Positions 36,647 to 46,097 of a DNA stretch of 64,000 bases are shown here, piece by piece. The stretch spans positions 12,171 to 76,170 of the forward strand of contig URDX01000008.1 in assembly GCA_900546695.1 (NCBI GenBank), in the 5' to 3' direction. The stretch is from an uncultured Eubacteriales bacterium (GTDB lineage: Bacteria > Bacillota > Clostridia > Oscillospirales > CAG-272). A model generated the notes under the pieces. That model had not been told where the DNA came from. It ran no database searches and worked only from the letters and a program-made list of their open reading frames with translations. Position numbers and translations under genes: made by a program. The stretch's first letter is position 1. Every line of letters begins with the position of its first letter.

Positions 36647-37396
36647 ATGAAGGCTATAATCATGGCAGGCGGCAAGGGAACGAGACTGTACGATAATGAG
36701 CATCCCTGCCCGAAGGTCCTGCGCGAGGCTTGCGGCAGACCGCTTATCTCTTATGTGTTCGATTCCATTGATTTTATTCCCGACGAGGATATTACCGTTG
36801 TTGTAGGCTTTATGGCTGACGAGGTAAAGGCGGCGTTCCCCGAGCGCCGTTATGCGCTGCAGGGTCAGGACGGCTACGGCACGGGCTATGCGGTCCGCTG
36901 CGCGATAGAGCAGTCGGGGCTTGAGGATTACAAGGGAGATGTCGTTATTCTCAGCGGCGATGTTCCGTGCATCAAGCGTGAGACGGTCGAGCAGCTCTGC
37001 CGTGAGCATGAGGGGAGCGGAAACAGCTGCACCATACTCACATGCGTCAGCGAGAGGGCACTGCCGTTCGGCAGGATCATCCGCGATGCAGACGGCAGAA
37101 TCACGGGGATACGCGAGCACAAGGACTGCACCCCCGAGGAGCGGGAGATAAAGGAGCTGAATGTCGGGCTGTACGTTTTCCGCTGTGACCGACTGGTCGA
37201 CGCTCTCGGAAAGATAAATTCCGACAATGCGGCGGGCGAGTACTATCTCACCGACGTTCCGAAGATAATGCTCGAATGCGGCGACAGGGTCGGTTCGACT
37301 ACCACCACCGACGAGCGCGAGCTGCTCGGTGTCAACACGCCGGACGATCTCGCAACGGTCGAGGCGATAATACGCGCATCACAAAAGAATAACTGA
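36647..37396 (+). CDS. GlmU-like sugar-1-phosphate nucleotidyltransferase (pyrophosphorylase domain only)
   Basis: 249 residues. GlmU N-terminal domain features are all present: AGGKGTRL-type loop (IIMAGGKGTRLYDNEHPCPK), QDGYGTGYAVRCA, VVILSGDVPCI, PFGRII, and the ending INSDNAAGEYYLTDVPKIM followed by VNTPDDLATVE. The C-terminal left-handed helix acetyltransferase of bifunctional GlmU is absent. It probably makes UDP-N-acetylglucosamine (or a related NDP-sugar) from the sugar 1-phosphate. It is 17 bases ahead of a DivIVA-like gene, fitting a cell-envelope role. Whether a full-length glmU exists elsewhere cannot be seen. Confidence 0.85.
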   Translation: MKAIIMAGGKGTRLYDNEHPCPKVLREACGRPLISYVFDSIDFIPDEDITVVVGFMADEVKAAFPERRYALQGQDGYGTGYAVRCAIEQSGLEDYKGDVVILSGDVPCIKRETVEQLCREHEGSGNSCTILTCVSERALPFGRIIRDADGRITGIREHKDCTPEEREIKELNVGLYVFRCDRLVDALGKINSDNAAGEYYLTDVPKIMLECGDRVGSTTTTDERELLGVNTPDDLATVEAIIRASQKNN

Positions 37397-37413
37397 AAAG
37401 GTCTGAATTATAA

Positions 37414-38472
37414 ATGCTTGATAAGATGCCCGCACCCACCTTCCGCACTGCGGTCGGCGGGTATAACAAGGACGATATTAATAATTACATAAGAGAGACG
37501 AACGCGAGCTTTCTCGCGTCATCGAAGGAGTACGAGGATCGCATTCACGATCTGAGTACATCGGTTGCGGAGCGCGACCGCACGATAGCTGAGCTGAAAA
37601 AGAAGCTCTCGGCGGCAGACAGTGAGGAACTGAGCAGGCTGCGTCTGAAAAACGGCGAGCTCTCGGATGCCCTTGCAAGCGTCGGCGAGGAGAATCGGCG
37701 CTTCGGCGAGCGGATAAAGGAGCTTGAGCGCGAGCTTGCCGAGCTGCGTGCCGCAGAGGCTGAGGAGGCGGAGGAAGAGCCCGTACCGGAGGAAAAGCAG
37801 AAGGCTGAGGCGTACGACAAGGTCTCCGCGCAGATAGGCAGGATACTGCTCGATGCACGCGAAAATGCCGAGTCGGTCATTGCCGCGGCGCAGTCGGAGG
37901 CGGATGAGATACGCGCGCAGGCGCGCGATGAGCTTGAGGCTGCGCGCAGCGAGGCTGACGGGATGCGCCGTGATGTCGAGGAGGATTGCCGCAGAACGAA
38001 GGAAAAGCTCCGCAATGTCGGCACTGCGTTCGGTTGCTCGGTCGACGATATGGCAAAGCGCATCGAGCGAGAGGTCGGGCTGGTAATAGGAAATGTCTGC
38101 GGCATGCTGCGCAGTGCAGCTGACGGCGCGGACGAGGAGATAAGCGAGCTCTCACATAAGCTCGGGGTAGAGTGCGAGAGCATGCTCGATTCGGCGCTCC
38201 GCAGCGCAAAGCGCGATGTGGCAAGCGCTACGGGCGTTCCCGCGGACGAGCTGCATGCGGTCCGCCGCAGTGAAATGCGCGAGGACAGGATGCGCGAGGA
38301 CAGACCGCGCGACGAGCGGTCGCGTGAGCAGGGTCGCACCGACGGACAGCGCATCGTGCCGTCCCGCGAGGACAGAGCACGCGCAGAGGCGAGACGCGAG
38401 GAGCAGAGAAGGACTGCGCAGAGGCAGGATCAGGGCTTCCGCAGCGTATTTTCGCAGCGTGAGAAAAAGTGA
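37414..38472 (+). CDS. DivIVA-like coiled-coil protein
   Basis: 352 residues. The N-terminus has the DivIVA membrane-binding signature: FRTAVGGYNKDDINNYI followed by a coiled coil (about residues 35-115), an acidic hinge (AEEAEEEPVPEE), and a second long helical region to about 285. The tail is charged and rich in Arg/Glu/Asp (repeats like MREDR and RDERSRE). DivIVA family proteins recognise curved membrane at poles and septa and recruit partners. The start could also be the Met four codons later. Confidence 0.8.
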   Translation: MLDKMPAPTFRTAVGGYNKDDINNYIRETNASFLASSKEYEDRIHDLSTSVAERDRTIAELKKKLSAADSEELSRLRLKNGELSDALASVGEENRRFGERIKELERELAELRAAEAEEAEEEPVPEEKQKAEAYDKVSAQIGRILLDARENAESVIAAAQSEADEIRAQARDELEAARSEADGMRRDVEEDCRRTKEKLRNVGTAFGCSVDDMAKRIEREVGLVIGNVCGMLRSAADGADEEISELSHKLGVECESMLDSALRSAKRDVASATGVPADELHAVRRSEMREDRMREDRPRDERSREQGRTDGQRIVPSREDRARAEARREEQRRTAQRQDQGFRSVFSQREKK

Positions 38473-38513
38473 TATCGTCTGAGGCTTACGCGAAAAGAAT
38501 ATAGTTAAACTAT

Positions 38514-38548
38514 GGAGACTTTTTCAATGTGATTAAGTCTCCGTATTT
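38514..38548 (+). terminator. Terminator after the DivIVA-like gene
   Basis: GGAGACTT (38514-38521) / AAGTCTCC (38535-38542) followed by GTATTTTG. Confidence 0.75.
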
Positions 38549-38732
38549 TGACTCAGCAGTGCTGCGGCGCACGGGTCTGAGAGAAAATATACGGAGTATT
38601 TTGGGCTTGGCGGCGTTGCGATTTCAGCTTGTGTGATTTGCATGAATGGAATCTATGCACGCGCAATGCAGACCGACCGCCGAGATGGCTCCGAACGGTA
38701 ACGATACAAAGATGCGAAGGGAGGTGCGGCAG

Positions 38733-41423
38733 ATGTCCGACAAGAACTCCGAAAAGGATAAGAAGAATAAGAAAAAGAGAGATAATAACCGCAGCGGTGC
38801 GGCTCAGTGCGAGGATACAGCTGCGGTATGCGGCACGACCGACAACAGTTCAGACAATATGACAGACAGCAAGTCAGACGGTACGGCAGATGCCGCGCCC
38901 GAGCGTATGGAATATGTACCGAGCGAACGCGACCTTGAGGTTTATGCCGCGCTTCGCCGTTATGAGGCATGCGGCGGCGATGCGGTACGCATAGGAGATG
39001 CAGCAGGGGACGGCACGGTAAACAACGACGCATCGGATAACCGCCCGACAAGCGGAATTTATGTAAGCGGAAATTCGGCGAACGGAGATTTGACAAACGA
39101 AGGCTCGGTAAAGGACGGCGCGGTCGGCGGCGAGGCTTGCGATGAGCCGACGGCGGACGAAATGCTGTACTGCGCGGAGCTTGACCGCTCGCCGTGCGGC
39201 ATGATATCCGCGTGCCGCGTATTCGTACTCAAAGAGTCGATAGCGGTCGTCACGTACACCGTGCGTCTCGGCAGAGCGGAGCGCATCAGAGGCAGTCATC
39301 TGCCCGCACGCGCAATGCGCAGGTTTATCGCTTTGCTCCCGTGGGAGCGTCGGCTGCCCGCACGCCGCATCGACATACTATCGGTCACATATATCTCCCG
39401 AGGCGGGCTCGGCAGCTTCCGTCTTGAGGAGCTTCCCGGTGGGCTGCGGCTTGTCGCGGAGCATGACGGCGACGGCATTGCGTTTGCACGCCTGTCGCTC
39501 GACCGCAGACGCGAGGGGGATGAACTTGTTCGTGTGCTGTCGTCGCTGGCAGACTGCGGAGAGCTGCCCGAGCGCGGCGAGGCGGAGGGCGGAGAAAAGA
39601 ATATCTGCCCGCGCTGCGGCGGTGAGATGAGCGGCAATCCGCCCAAGTGCTCGCGCTGTGCGCGCCCGTCAAGCATACTCAGCCGTTTTCTCGTGCTGAT
39701 GAAGCGCTATCGCGGACGCATGGCGCTGATACTGCTCTTTCTTGTGATAAGCTCGGTGCTCGGCGTGCTTACTCCGTACATTTCATCGGGCTTTTACGTC
39801 GATGAGGTGCTGACCGAGGGAGGCAGCTTTTTCGGCGCTGTCGGGCTTGTGCTGCTGCTCAGCGTCGGCACAAAGCTGCTCTCAGCCGTTGTTTCGATAG
39901 TCAGCGGCATCGTCAGCAGCAGAATGTCGGCGGACTTCATATATGAACTGAAAAAAGAGGTTTTTTCGGCGTTTGAGCGGCTGTCGGTCTCCTTCTTTAC
40001 CGGGCGGCAGACGGGCGGGCTCATGCAGATGGTCGACGGCGATACCGAGACGATATACTGGCTGTTCGGCGACGGGCTTCCGTATCTGCTGATAAACCTT
40101 GCCGAGGTCGCGGTAGTGTTCTTTATCATGCTCAGCATAAGTGTACCGTTGACGCTGCTCACCGTTGCTGCTATCCCCGCTGCGGTGCTGCTGTGGAGGC
40201 TCATGTATAAAAAAATGCGCACGTACAACGCCCGCCGCTTCACGGCTAACAGAACGCTGCAGGCGCTGCTGTCGGACATATTCGGCGGCATGCGTGTGGT
40301 CAAGACCTTCGCAAAGGAGCGTGAGGAAAACTCGCGCTTTGACGGTGTCAGCACCGCTCAGGCGGATGCGGATCTGCGCGCGTCGGTCTTTTCGGCAACG
40401 GCGTTCCCGCTGTCGGGCGTGGTGCTGTCGCTCAGCGTCGCGTCGGCATGGGCGCTCGGCGGCATATACGTCATGCGCGGGCAGCTGACATACGGTCAGT
40501 TCTATACCTTCATCACGTACGTCGGAATGGTTCATGCGCCCGTTATGTATTTCTACAACATGATTTATGCGCTGTCGGATTCGCTCAATGCGATGTCGCG
40601 CATCACCGATATACTTGATGCCGAGCCCGATGTCGCAGAGGCGGAGCATCCGCTCCCGATGCCGGCACCGCGCGGTGAGGTCGAGTTCGATGGGGTGGGC
40701 TTCTCGTACGACGGAATTCACCGTGTGCTCGAGGATGTCTCTTTCCGCGTTCCCGCGGGAGAAACGCTCGGTATAGTCGGATATACGGGCGCGGGAAAAT
40801 CGACCCTTGTCAATCTGCTCATGCGTTTGTACGACCCGACGGTCGGCAGCATCCGCATCGACGGCGTTCCGATATCCGAGGTTAAGATGTCCGATCTGCG
40901 CGAGCATATTGCTATCGTCTCGCAGGAGACGTATCTGTTCGTCGGCAGCATTTATGACAACATTGCATACGCCCGCCCCGAAGCGAGCCGCGAGGAGGTC
41001 ATAAGGGCGGCAAGGCTTGCGGGCGCGCACGACTTTATTATGCGCATGCCCGACGCATATCAGACGCGGATAGGGCGCGGAAACAAGGAGCTTTCGGGCG
41101 GTGAGCGGCAGCGGCTTTCCATTGCACGTGCGCTGCTGCGTGACCCTAAGATACTCATAATGGATGAGGCTACTGCCGCGATGGATACGCATACCGAGCG
41201 GCTGATACAGCGCGCGATAAGCGGCGTGACGCGCGGTAGAACGACCATCATCATAGCGCACAGGCTGTCAACGCTGCGCGATGCGGACAGCATCATAGTC
41301 GTAGACGGCGGCAGGATACCCGAGCGCGGAACGCACGAGGAGCTGCTTGCGCTCGACGGAATTTACGCAAAGCTTTACAGACTCCAGCTCGAGGCGCTGA
41401 AAAATATCGGCGTTGAGGGCTGA
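38733..41423 (+). CDS. ABC exporter with N-terminal sensor-like domain and zinc ribbon (half 1)
   Basis: 896 residues from ATG 38733, chosen for GGGAGGTG upstream; an in-frame ATG at 38646 lacks one. Order of parts: a disordered Asp/Asn/Ser region (1 to about 150); a beta-rich cytosolic domain (about 150-285) with VFVLKESIAVVTYTVRLG and related strands, perhaps PH-like; a zinc ribbon CPRCGGEMSGNPPKCSRC (about 291-308); a six-helix exporter domain; and the ATPase domain with Walker A GYTGAGKST (about 683), signature LSGGERQRLSIARA (about 787) and Walker B IMDEATAAMD. ABC motifs look active. It pairs with the gene at 42553, which has the same unusual plan, and with the DUF1854-like gene between them. 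As I recall, DUF1854-linked ABC transporters are described near cyanophycin genes in other bacteria; no such gene is here. Substrate unknown. Confidence 0.85.
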   Translation: MSDKNSEKDKKNKKKRDNNRSGAAQCEDTAAVCGTTDNSSDNMTDSKSDGTADAAPERMEYVPSERDLEVYAALRRYEACGGDAVRIGDAAGDGTVNNDASDNRPTSGIYVSGNSANGDLTNEGSVKDGAVGGEACDEPTADEMLYCAELDRSPCGMISACRVFVLKESIAVVTYTVRLGRAERIRGSHLPARAMRRFIALLPWERRLPARRIDILSVTYISRGGLGSFRLEELPGGLRLVAEHDGDGIAFARLSLDRRREGDELVRVLSSLADCGELPERGEAEGGEKNICPRCGGEMSGNPPKCSRCARPSSILSRFLVLMKRYRGRMALILLFLVISSVLGVLTPYISSGFYVDEVLTEGGSFFGAVGLVLLLSVGTKLLSAVVSIVSGIVSSRMSADFIYELKKEVFSAFERLSVSFFTGRQTGGLMQMVDGDTETIYWLFGDGLPYLLINLAEVAVVFFIMLSISVPLTLLTVAAIPAAVLLWRLMYKKMRTYNARRFTANRTLQALLSDIFGGMRVVKTFAKEREENSRFDGVSTAQADADLRASVFSATAFPLSGVVLSLSVASAWALGGIYVMRGQLTYGQFYTFITYVGMVHAPVMYFYNMIYALSDSLNAMSRITDILDAEPDVAEAEHPLPMPAPRGEVEFDGVGFSYDGIHRVLEDVSFRVPAGETLGIVGYTGAGKSTLVNLLMRLYDPTVGSIRIDGVPISEVKMSDLREHIAIVSQETYLFVGSIYDNIAYARPEASREEVIRAARLAGAHDFIMRMPDAYQTRIGRGNKELSGGERQRLSIARALLRDPKILIMDEATAAMDTHTERLIQRAISGVTRGRTTIIIAHRLSTLRDADSIIVVDGGRIPERGTHEELLALDGIYAKLYRLQLEALKNIGVEG

Positions 41424-41603
41424 GCATGCGCCGCAGCGATGTGTTGCGGCGGGCTGAGTCGTGCGCTTACGCTGCGCGGGCATAACGCTGCGCGGGTAGG
41501 AGTGATATACAGCTCCGCTTACCGCAGCTGCATAAGTGGGATAAGCTCGCCGATGTTTTTTGCGGGCGGGGATGAAAAATGAAACCGAAGGGAGACGGCG
41601 GTC

Positions 41604-42365
41604 ATGAACGAAGAGAATAACGTCACCGGCTCTGCGGAAGAGCAGACGGCGGGCGCATCGGGTGCGGTGAACGCATCCGATACGACGAATATATCCGATA
41701 CGTCCGATGCAGCTAATACGTTCGATACATCCGAAATATCCGAGATATCCGATGCATCCGAGCGCAGCCTGCTGCGCGATGCGGAAGCGCTCGACGACAT
41801 CTCGGGTATGATAGAGCTCGGCGCGGAGAACGCGACCTTCTGTCGCAGAGGGGATTATCTTGCGCTCGAGCTTGATACTGCGACGGCGGAGCGCATAGCC
41901 CGCAGACGGGCGGCTAATGCTATGCCGGGCGCAGAGGGCAGCTTTACGGCGGAGCAACTGCGCAGCTATGCAAGGGTATCGCTGCGCAGGGCGTTCCCGT
42001 TTGACGCGCCGGATTCGTATATCTCGGTGTTCGATGCAGACGGTGATGAGATAGGAATGGTCGTCGAGCTGTCGGGACTTGCTCCCGAGCAGGCGGCGCT
42101 GCTGCGGGGCGAGCTTGAAGCGGTTTACTATATGCCGCATGTGCGCAGGATTCTCAGCATAGCAAACAAGCGCGGCTTTCAGCTGTGGCGGCTCGATACC
42201 GATGCAGGCGAGACCGAGATAACCGTTCTCGATGCAAACAGCAATATTATCAAGACCTCGGGCGACGGGGTGATAATACTCGATAGGAACGGCAACAGAT
42301 ACGGGATAGAGAGCATATCGGCGCTCGACGATGCGAGCCGTCGGCGTATCTATCAGTATATGTGA
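41604..42365 (+). CDS. DUF1854-like accessory protein
   Basis: 253 residues, no membrane segment. Residues 1 to about 55 are low-complexity Ser/Asp/Thr with tandem SDTS, SEIS-type units (DNA repeat based on TCCGATACG). The C-terminal 130 residues fit the DUF1854 pattern: ISVFDADGDEIGMVVELSGL, then LLRGELEAVYYMPHVRRI, a Trp-containing strand FQLWRLDTDAGETEITV, and the ending ILDRNGNRYGIESISALDD. GGGAGACGG precedes ATG. Its position between two zinc-ribbon ABC genes suggests it works with them as a cytosolic partner. The family has no established biochemical activity. Confidence 0.72.
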   Translation: MNEENNVTGSAEEQTAGASGAVNASDTTNISDTSDAANTFDTSEISEISDASERSLLRDAEALDDISGMIELGAENATFCRRGDYLALELDTATAERIARRRAANAMPGAEGSFTAEQLRSYARVSLRRAFPFDAPDSYISVFDADGDEIGMVVELSGLAPEQAALLRGELEAVYYMPHVRRILSIANKRGFQLWRLDTDAGETEITVLDANSNIIKTSGDGVIILDRNGNRYGIESISALDDASRRRIYQYM

Positions 42366-42552
42366 TGCGGCGCGGCGTACAATTGTGCGGTCGGCTGTGA
42401 AAATACGGCATACGGCAAACGGCGTGTGGTGCGATTGATTATCAGAAAGTGACGGCAGGCAGCGGCGCGGCAGCCCGCAAAAATGTGACAGATAACGGCG
42501 CGGGGCGGTGTAAAAGTCCCGCTTTGACCGATAAACGAAAGGAGGAGCGGCT

Positions 42553-44889
42553 ATGGAGCTCAGCTCGGAATTAAAGGCGCGCGCGGCAGCGGCAATGCCG
42601 CAGCTATCGGATGAGCTCGGCGGTGCAGCGGGGGCGATAGGCTTTGATCTGCACGGCGCTGCGCGCTGCGACGGTGCGGTATTTCTCGTCGGAGACGGAG
42701 AAAAGCGTCAGCTGCTCCTGCTGCATGATATCGGCGGTGCGAGCGGCGGCAACGGCACGAACGGTACGAACGTCGTAAACGGCGCAAATGACAAAAATTA
42801 TGAGGGCAGCGCAGGAACACGGAGCGGCGATATGCCGTACGGCGTGACGCGAATCGACATCGAACGCGGGACGGAGTTTTCCTGCCGCGAGGAGGTAGGC
42901 AGCGTCTGCCTCGAATACAGGGATAGGAGCGGCGATCATCTGCTCTGCCGCGCCGACATGAGCTGCATCAAGCTGTATTCGGGCGCTGCGATGCGGCTCA
43001 GCATATGGGCTGACGGCGGCGTATATGACAGCTCGTTCGAGCTGCGCTCGCGCATGGTCTGCCCCAAGTGCGGCAAGCAGTACGGTGAGGAGTCTACGGT
43101 TTGTCCGTACTGCGCCGACAAGGGCAAGTACTTCCGTCGGCTGTGGCGGGAGGCGCGCTCGAGCCACCTTATCATCTATATATCTGTGCTTCTTTATCTT
43201 GTCGCGGCGGTGTTTGACGTTGTTTCGCCCATATTCACCCGTGTGCTGACCGACGACTATATGAATGCGGGCGAGATGAAGCCGCTCTCGGGCTTTCTTC
43301 TCACGGTCGGGATGATGTTCGGTGTCGGTGTGCTGTCGCGTATAGTGTCGGTCATACGCAGCGTTCTGCTCGCGCATGCGGGCAACCGCGTTACGGTCAA
43401 CCTCCGCAATCTTATATTCAGCCATATCATGAAGCTGAGCATCGGCGACATCGGCAGACGCAAGGTCGGGTATCTCATGCGTCGGGTCAGCGGCGATACG
43501 AATGTTCTTAAGAACTTCCTCGTAAACGACATCGGACAGCTGGTCCAGATGGCGGTCACCTTTATCGGAATCGGAGTATTTCTGTTTTCGTACAGTCCCG
43601 CGATAGCGCTCGCGATACTGCTGCCCATACCGTTTATCTACATACTGCATCATCGCTTCAACCGTTCGATAATGCCGCGCTTTATCCGCATGTGGATAGC
43701 CTCTGCGGATGCATCGACGGTCATGCACGATATCTTTTCAGGTATACGTGTGGTAAAGTCGTACGGCAGAGAGCGTGCGGAATCGGTGCGCTATGAGCGC
43801 TTTATCGCGAGAGAACGCGACATTAAAAAGCAGACCGAGCAGCGGTACGGTATATTTATGCCGATTCTGCAGTTCCTTATGGGTGCGGGGCAGTTCTTTA
43901 TACTGTGGTATATGGGACGCGGCATTCTGCGCGGCGATATGACCCTCGGCTATATGCTGCAGATATCGTCGTATGTCTCGATGCTGTATACGCCGCTGTT
44001 CTGGTTCTCGAGTTTTCTGCGTAAGATAGTCAATGTCTCTACGTCGGTCGTCAAGATGTATGAGATAATCGACGAAGAAAGCGATATGAAGGAGTCGGAG
44101 AACCCCGTTGAACGTCGGATAGACGGGAGCATATCGGTGCACAATGTCAGCTTCGGCTACGGCAGGGGTGATGTTCTGCGCGGCGTGTCGCTCGATATAA
44201 AGCCGGGCGAGACCATCGGTATCGTCGGGCGGTCGGGCGTCGGAAAAACGACGCTTATCAACCTGATAATGCACATGTACGACGTTAGCGACGGCAGCAT
44301 TATGATAGACGGGGTCGATATACGCGACTATTCGGGCAGATGTCTGCGCTCGCAGATAGGCGCGGTGCTGCAGGAGACCTTCCTTTTCGGCGGAACGGTC
44401 TATGAGAATATCGCTTACGCAAAGCCCGATGCGACCCGCCGCGAGGTCATAACTGCGGCAAAGCTCTCGGGCGCGCATAAGTTTATCATGCAGATGAGCG
44501 ACGGCTATAACACGCGCATCGGCGAGGGCGGAATGACAGTCTCGGGCGGAGAGCGTCAGCGTATCTCGATAGCGCGCGCGCTGCTGCATGACCCGCGCAT
44601 TCTCATTCTTGACGAGGCTACAAGTGCGCTCGATACCGAGACCGAGCGAGAGATACAGCGCTCGCTTGCGTATCTCTCGAAGGGGAGAACGACTATTGCG
44701 ATAGCGCATAGGCTCTCTACGCTCCGTAATGCAACGAGGCTTGTTGTGCTCGACAAGGGCAGTGTGGCTGAGGTCGGTACGCATGATGAGCTTATGGAAA
44801 AGCACGGCATTTACTATAGCTTGGTATGTGCCCAGCGAAATATGAATAGAATCAGCAAACAAACAGACGGCGCGGGAGGCAACGAATGA
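42553..44889 (+). CDS. ABC exporter with N-terminal sensor-like domain and zinc ribbon (half 2)
   Basis: 778 residues with AAAGGAGGAGCGGCT before ATG. N-terminal cytosolic domain (about 1-165) with an Asn/Gly-rich loop, then a zinc ribbon CPKCGKQYGEESTVCPYC (about 171-188), a six-helix exporter domain (about 200-500), and the ATPase domain: Walker A GRSGVGKTT (about 558), signature VSGGERQRISIARAL (about 662), Walker B ILILDEATSALD, H-loop IAHRLSTLR. All catalytic motifs are intact. It is likely a heterodimer partner of the 38733 protein. Zinc ribbons between a sensor domain and the permease are unusual for ABC exporters. Confidence 0.87.
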   Translation: MELSSELKARAAAAMPQLSDELGGAAGAIGFDLHGAARCDGAVFLVGDGEKRQLLLLHDIGGASGGNGTNGTNVVNGANDKNYEGSAGTRSGDMPYGVTRIDIERGTEFSCREEVGSVCLEYRDRSGDHLLCRADMSCIKLYSGAAMRLSIWADGGVYDSSFELRSRMVCPKCGKQYGEESTVCPYCADKGKYFRRLWREARSSHLIIYISVLLYLVAAVFDVVSPIFTRVLTDDYMNAGEMKPLSGFLLTVGMMFGVGVLSRIVSVIRSVLLAHAGNRVTVNLRNLIFSHIMKLSIGDIGRRKVGYLMRRVSGDTNVLKNFLVNDIGQLVQMAVTFIGIGVFLFSYSPAIALAILLPIPFIYILHHRFNRSIMPRFIRMWIASADASTVMHDIFSGIRVVKSYGRERAESVRYERFIARERDIKKQTEQRYGIFMPILQFLMGAGQFFILWYMGRGILRGDMTLGYMLQISSYVSMLYTPLFWFSSFLRKIVNVSTSVVKMYEIIDEESDMKESENPVERRIDGSISVHNVSFGYGRGDVLRGVSLDIKPGETIGIVGRSGVGKTTLINLIMHMYDVSDGSIMIDGVDIRDYSGRCLRSQIGAVLQETFLFGGTVYENIAYAKPDATRREVITAAKLSGAHKFIMQMSDGYNTRIGEGGMTVSGGERQRISIARALLHDPRILILDEATSALDTETEREIQRSLAYLSKGRTTIAIAHRLSTLRNATRLVVLDKGSVAEVGTHDELMEKHGIYYSLVCAQRNMNRISKQTDGAGGNE

Positions 44890-45000
44890 CGGATGCCGAA
44901 TATATGAGCGTTGCGGTGGCTGCCGAATGAATATGCGATGCCCGAATGAATAAACGCGGCGGTCGATGCCTGAAAGCTCGGATACCGCTTGAAAAACAAA

Positions 45001-45026
45001 AGCCTCCCGCGTGGGAGGCTTTTTTG
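45001..45026. terminator. Bidirectional terminator between the ABC set and the aro operon
   Basis: AGCCTCCC (45001-45008) / GGGAGGCT (45013-45020) with A-run before and TTTTTT after, usable on both strands. It ends the plus-strand ABC transcript and the minus-strand aro operon. Confidence 0.92.
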
Positions 45027-45059
45027 TATATGGGGTCGACGCTTTGCGCGTCGGTTGGC

Positions 45060-46088
45060 TCAGACTCTGTCTGCGAGGTCGAGAACCATAGCTTCGGTCT
45101 TTGCCCAGCCGAGGCAGGGGTCGGTGATGGACTTACCGTAAACGCCGCCGCCTATGGGCTGTGCGCCGTCCTCGATGTAGCTCTCTACCATGAAGCCCTT
45201 GACCATGCGCTTGATCTCGTGGTTATTGCGTCCGCTCTCGATGACCTCGCGGATGATGCGGGGCTGTGCGAGCGGGTCCTTGCCGGAGTTTGCATGGTTG
45301 GTGTCGACGATGATGCCGGGGTTTGCGAGCTCGCGCTTATTGTAAGCGTCGATGAGGTGTACAAGGTCCTCATAGTGGTAGTTAGGCATGGTCTGACCGT
45401 GCTTATTCATGTAGCCGCGCAGGATGGCGTGAGTGTAGGGGTTGCCCTGCGAATGAGCCTCCCAGCCGCGGTAGATGAAGGTGTGCTTATGCTGTGCGGC
45501 GGTGATGGAGTTGAGCATTACCGAGAAGTCGCCGCTCGTCGGGTTCTTCATTCCGACGGGAGCCTCGAGACCGCTTGCGGTCAGACGGTGCTGCTGATTC
45601 TCGACCGAGCGCGCGCCGACTGCAACATATGCGAGCATATCGTCGAGGTACTTGTGCGTCTCGGGGTAGAGCATTTCATCCGCGCAGGAGAAGCCTGTCT
45701 CGCGAAGCGCTCTCATGTGCAGCTCACGGATAGTGATGATGCCCTTGAGCAGGTCCGGCTTTGCGCTCGGGTCGGGCTGATGGAGAACTCCCTTGTAGCC
45801 GTCGCCCGTTGTGCGGGGCTTGTTTGTGTAGATGCGGGGGATGATGTAGATACGGTCGATGACCTTATCCTGAAGTCTGCGCAGACGGGAAATGTAGTCG
45901 ATAACGCTGTCCTCGTTGTCCGCCGAGCAGGGCCCGATGATAAGCAGGAGACGGTCGTCCTCGCCGGAGAGTATCTTCTTTATCTCGGTATCTCTCTTCT
46001 GTACAAGTGCATGCAGCTCGTCGTCAAGCGGAAACATCTTCTTAACTTCCTGCGGGATAGCGAGCTTGCGTTCAAAAATCATATTCAT
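45060..46088 (-). CDS. aroF: 3-deoxy-7-phosphoheptulonate synthase (type I DAHP synthase)
   Basis: 342 residues. First step of the shikimate pathway: phosphoenolpyruvate plus erythrose 4-phosphate. Motifs LLLIIGPCSADNEDS, YTNKPRTTGDGYKG, GARSVENQQHR, GMKNPTSGDFSVML and GIIVDTNHANSGKD are those of the AroG/AroF/AroH class. It is the last gene of the operon, 9 bases after tyrA. GGAAAGG lies 13 bases before ATG. Which aromatic amino acid inhibits it cannot be told by eye; the leader and tyrA suggest tyrosine. The symbol is by family. Confidence 0.93.
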   Translation of the reverse strand: MNMIFERKLAIPQEVKKMFPLDDELHALVQKRDTEIKKILSGEDDRLLLIIGPCSADNEDSVIDYISRLRRLQDKVIDRIYIIPRIYTNKPRTTGDGYKGVLHQPDPSAKPDLLKGIITIRELHMRALRETGFSCADEMLYPETHKYLDDMLAYVAVGARSVENQQHRLTASGLEAPVGMKNPTSGDFSVMLNSITAAQHKHTFIYRGWEAHSQGNPYTHAILRGYMNKHGQTMPNYHYEDLVHLIDAYNKRELANPGIIVDTNHANSGKDPLAQPRIIREVIESGRNNHEIKRMVKGFMVESYIEDGAQPIGGGVYGKSITDPCLGWAKTEAMVLDLADRV

Positions 46089-46097
46089 AGTGGTGTG

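Noticed and set aside
39882..41261. 459-codon antisense frame over the first zinc-ribbon ABC gene
   Set aside because: Composition is Arg/His-rich as expected for a shadow frame; the sense strand encodes intact ABC motifs.
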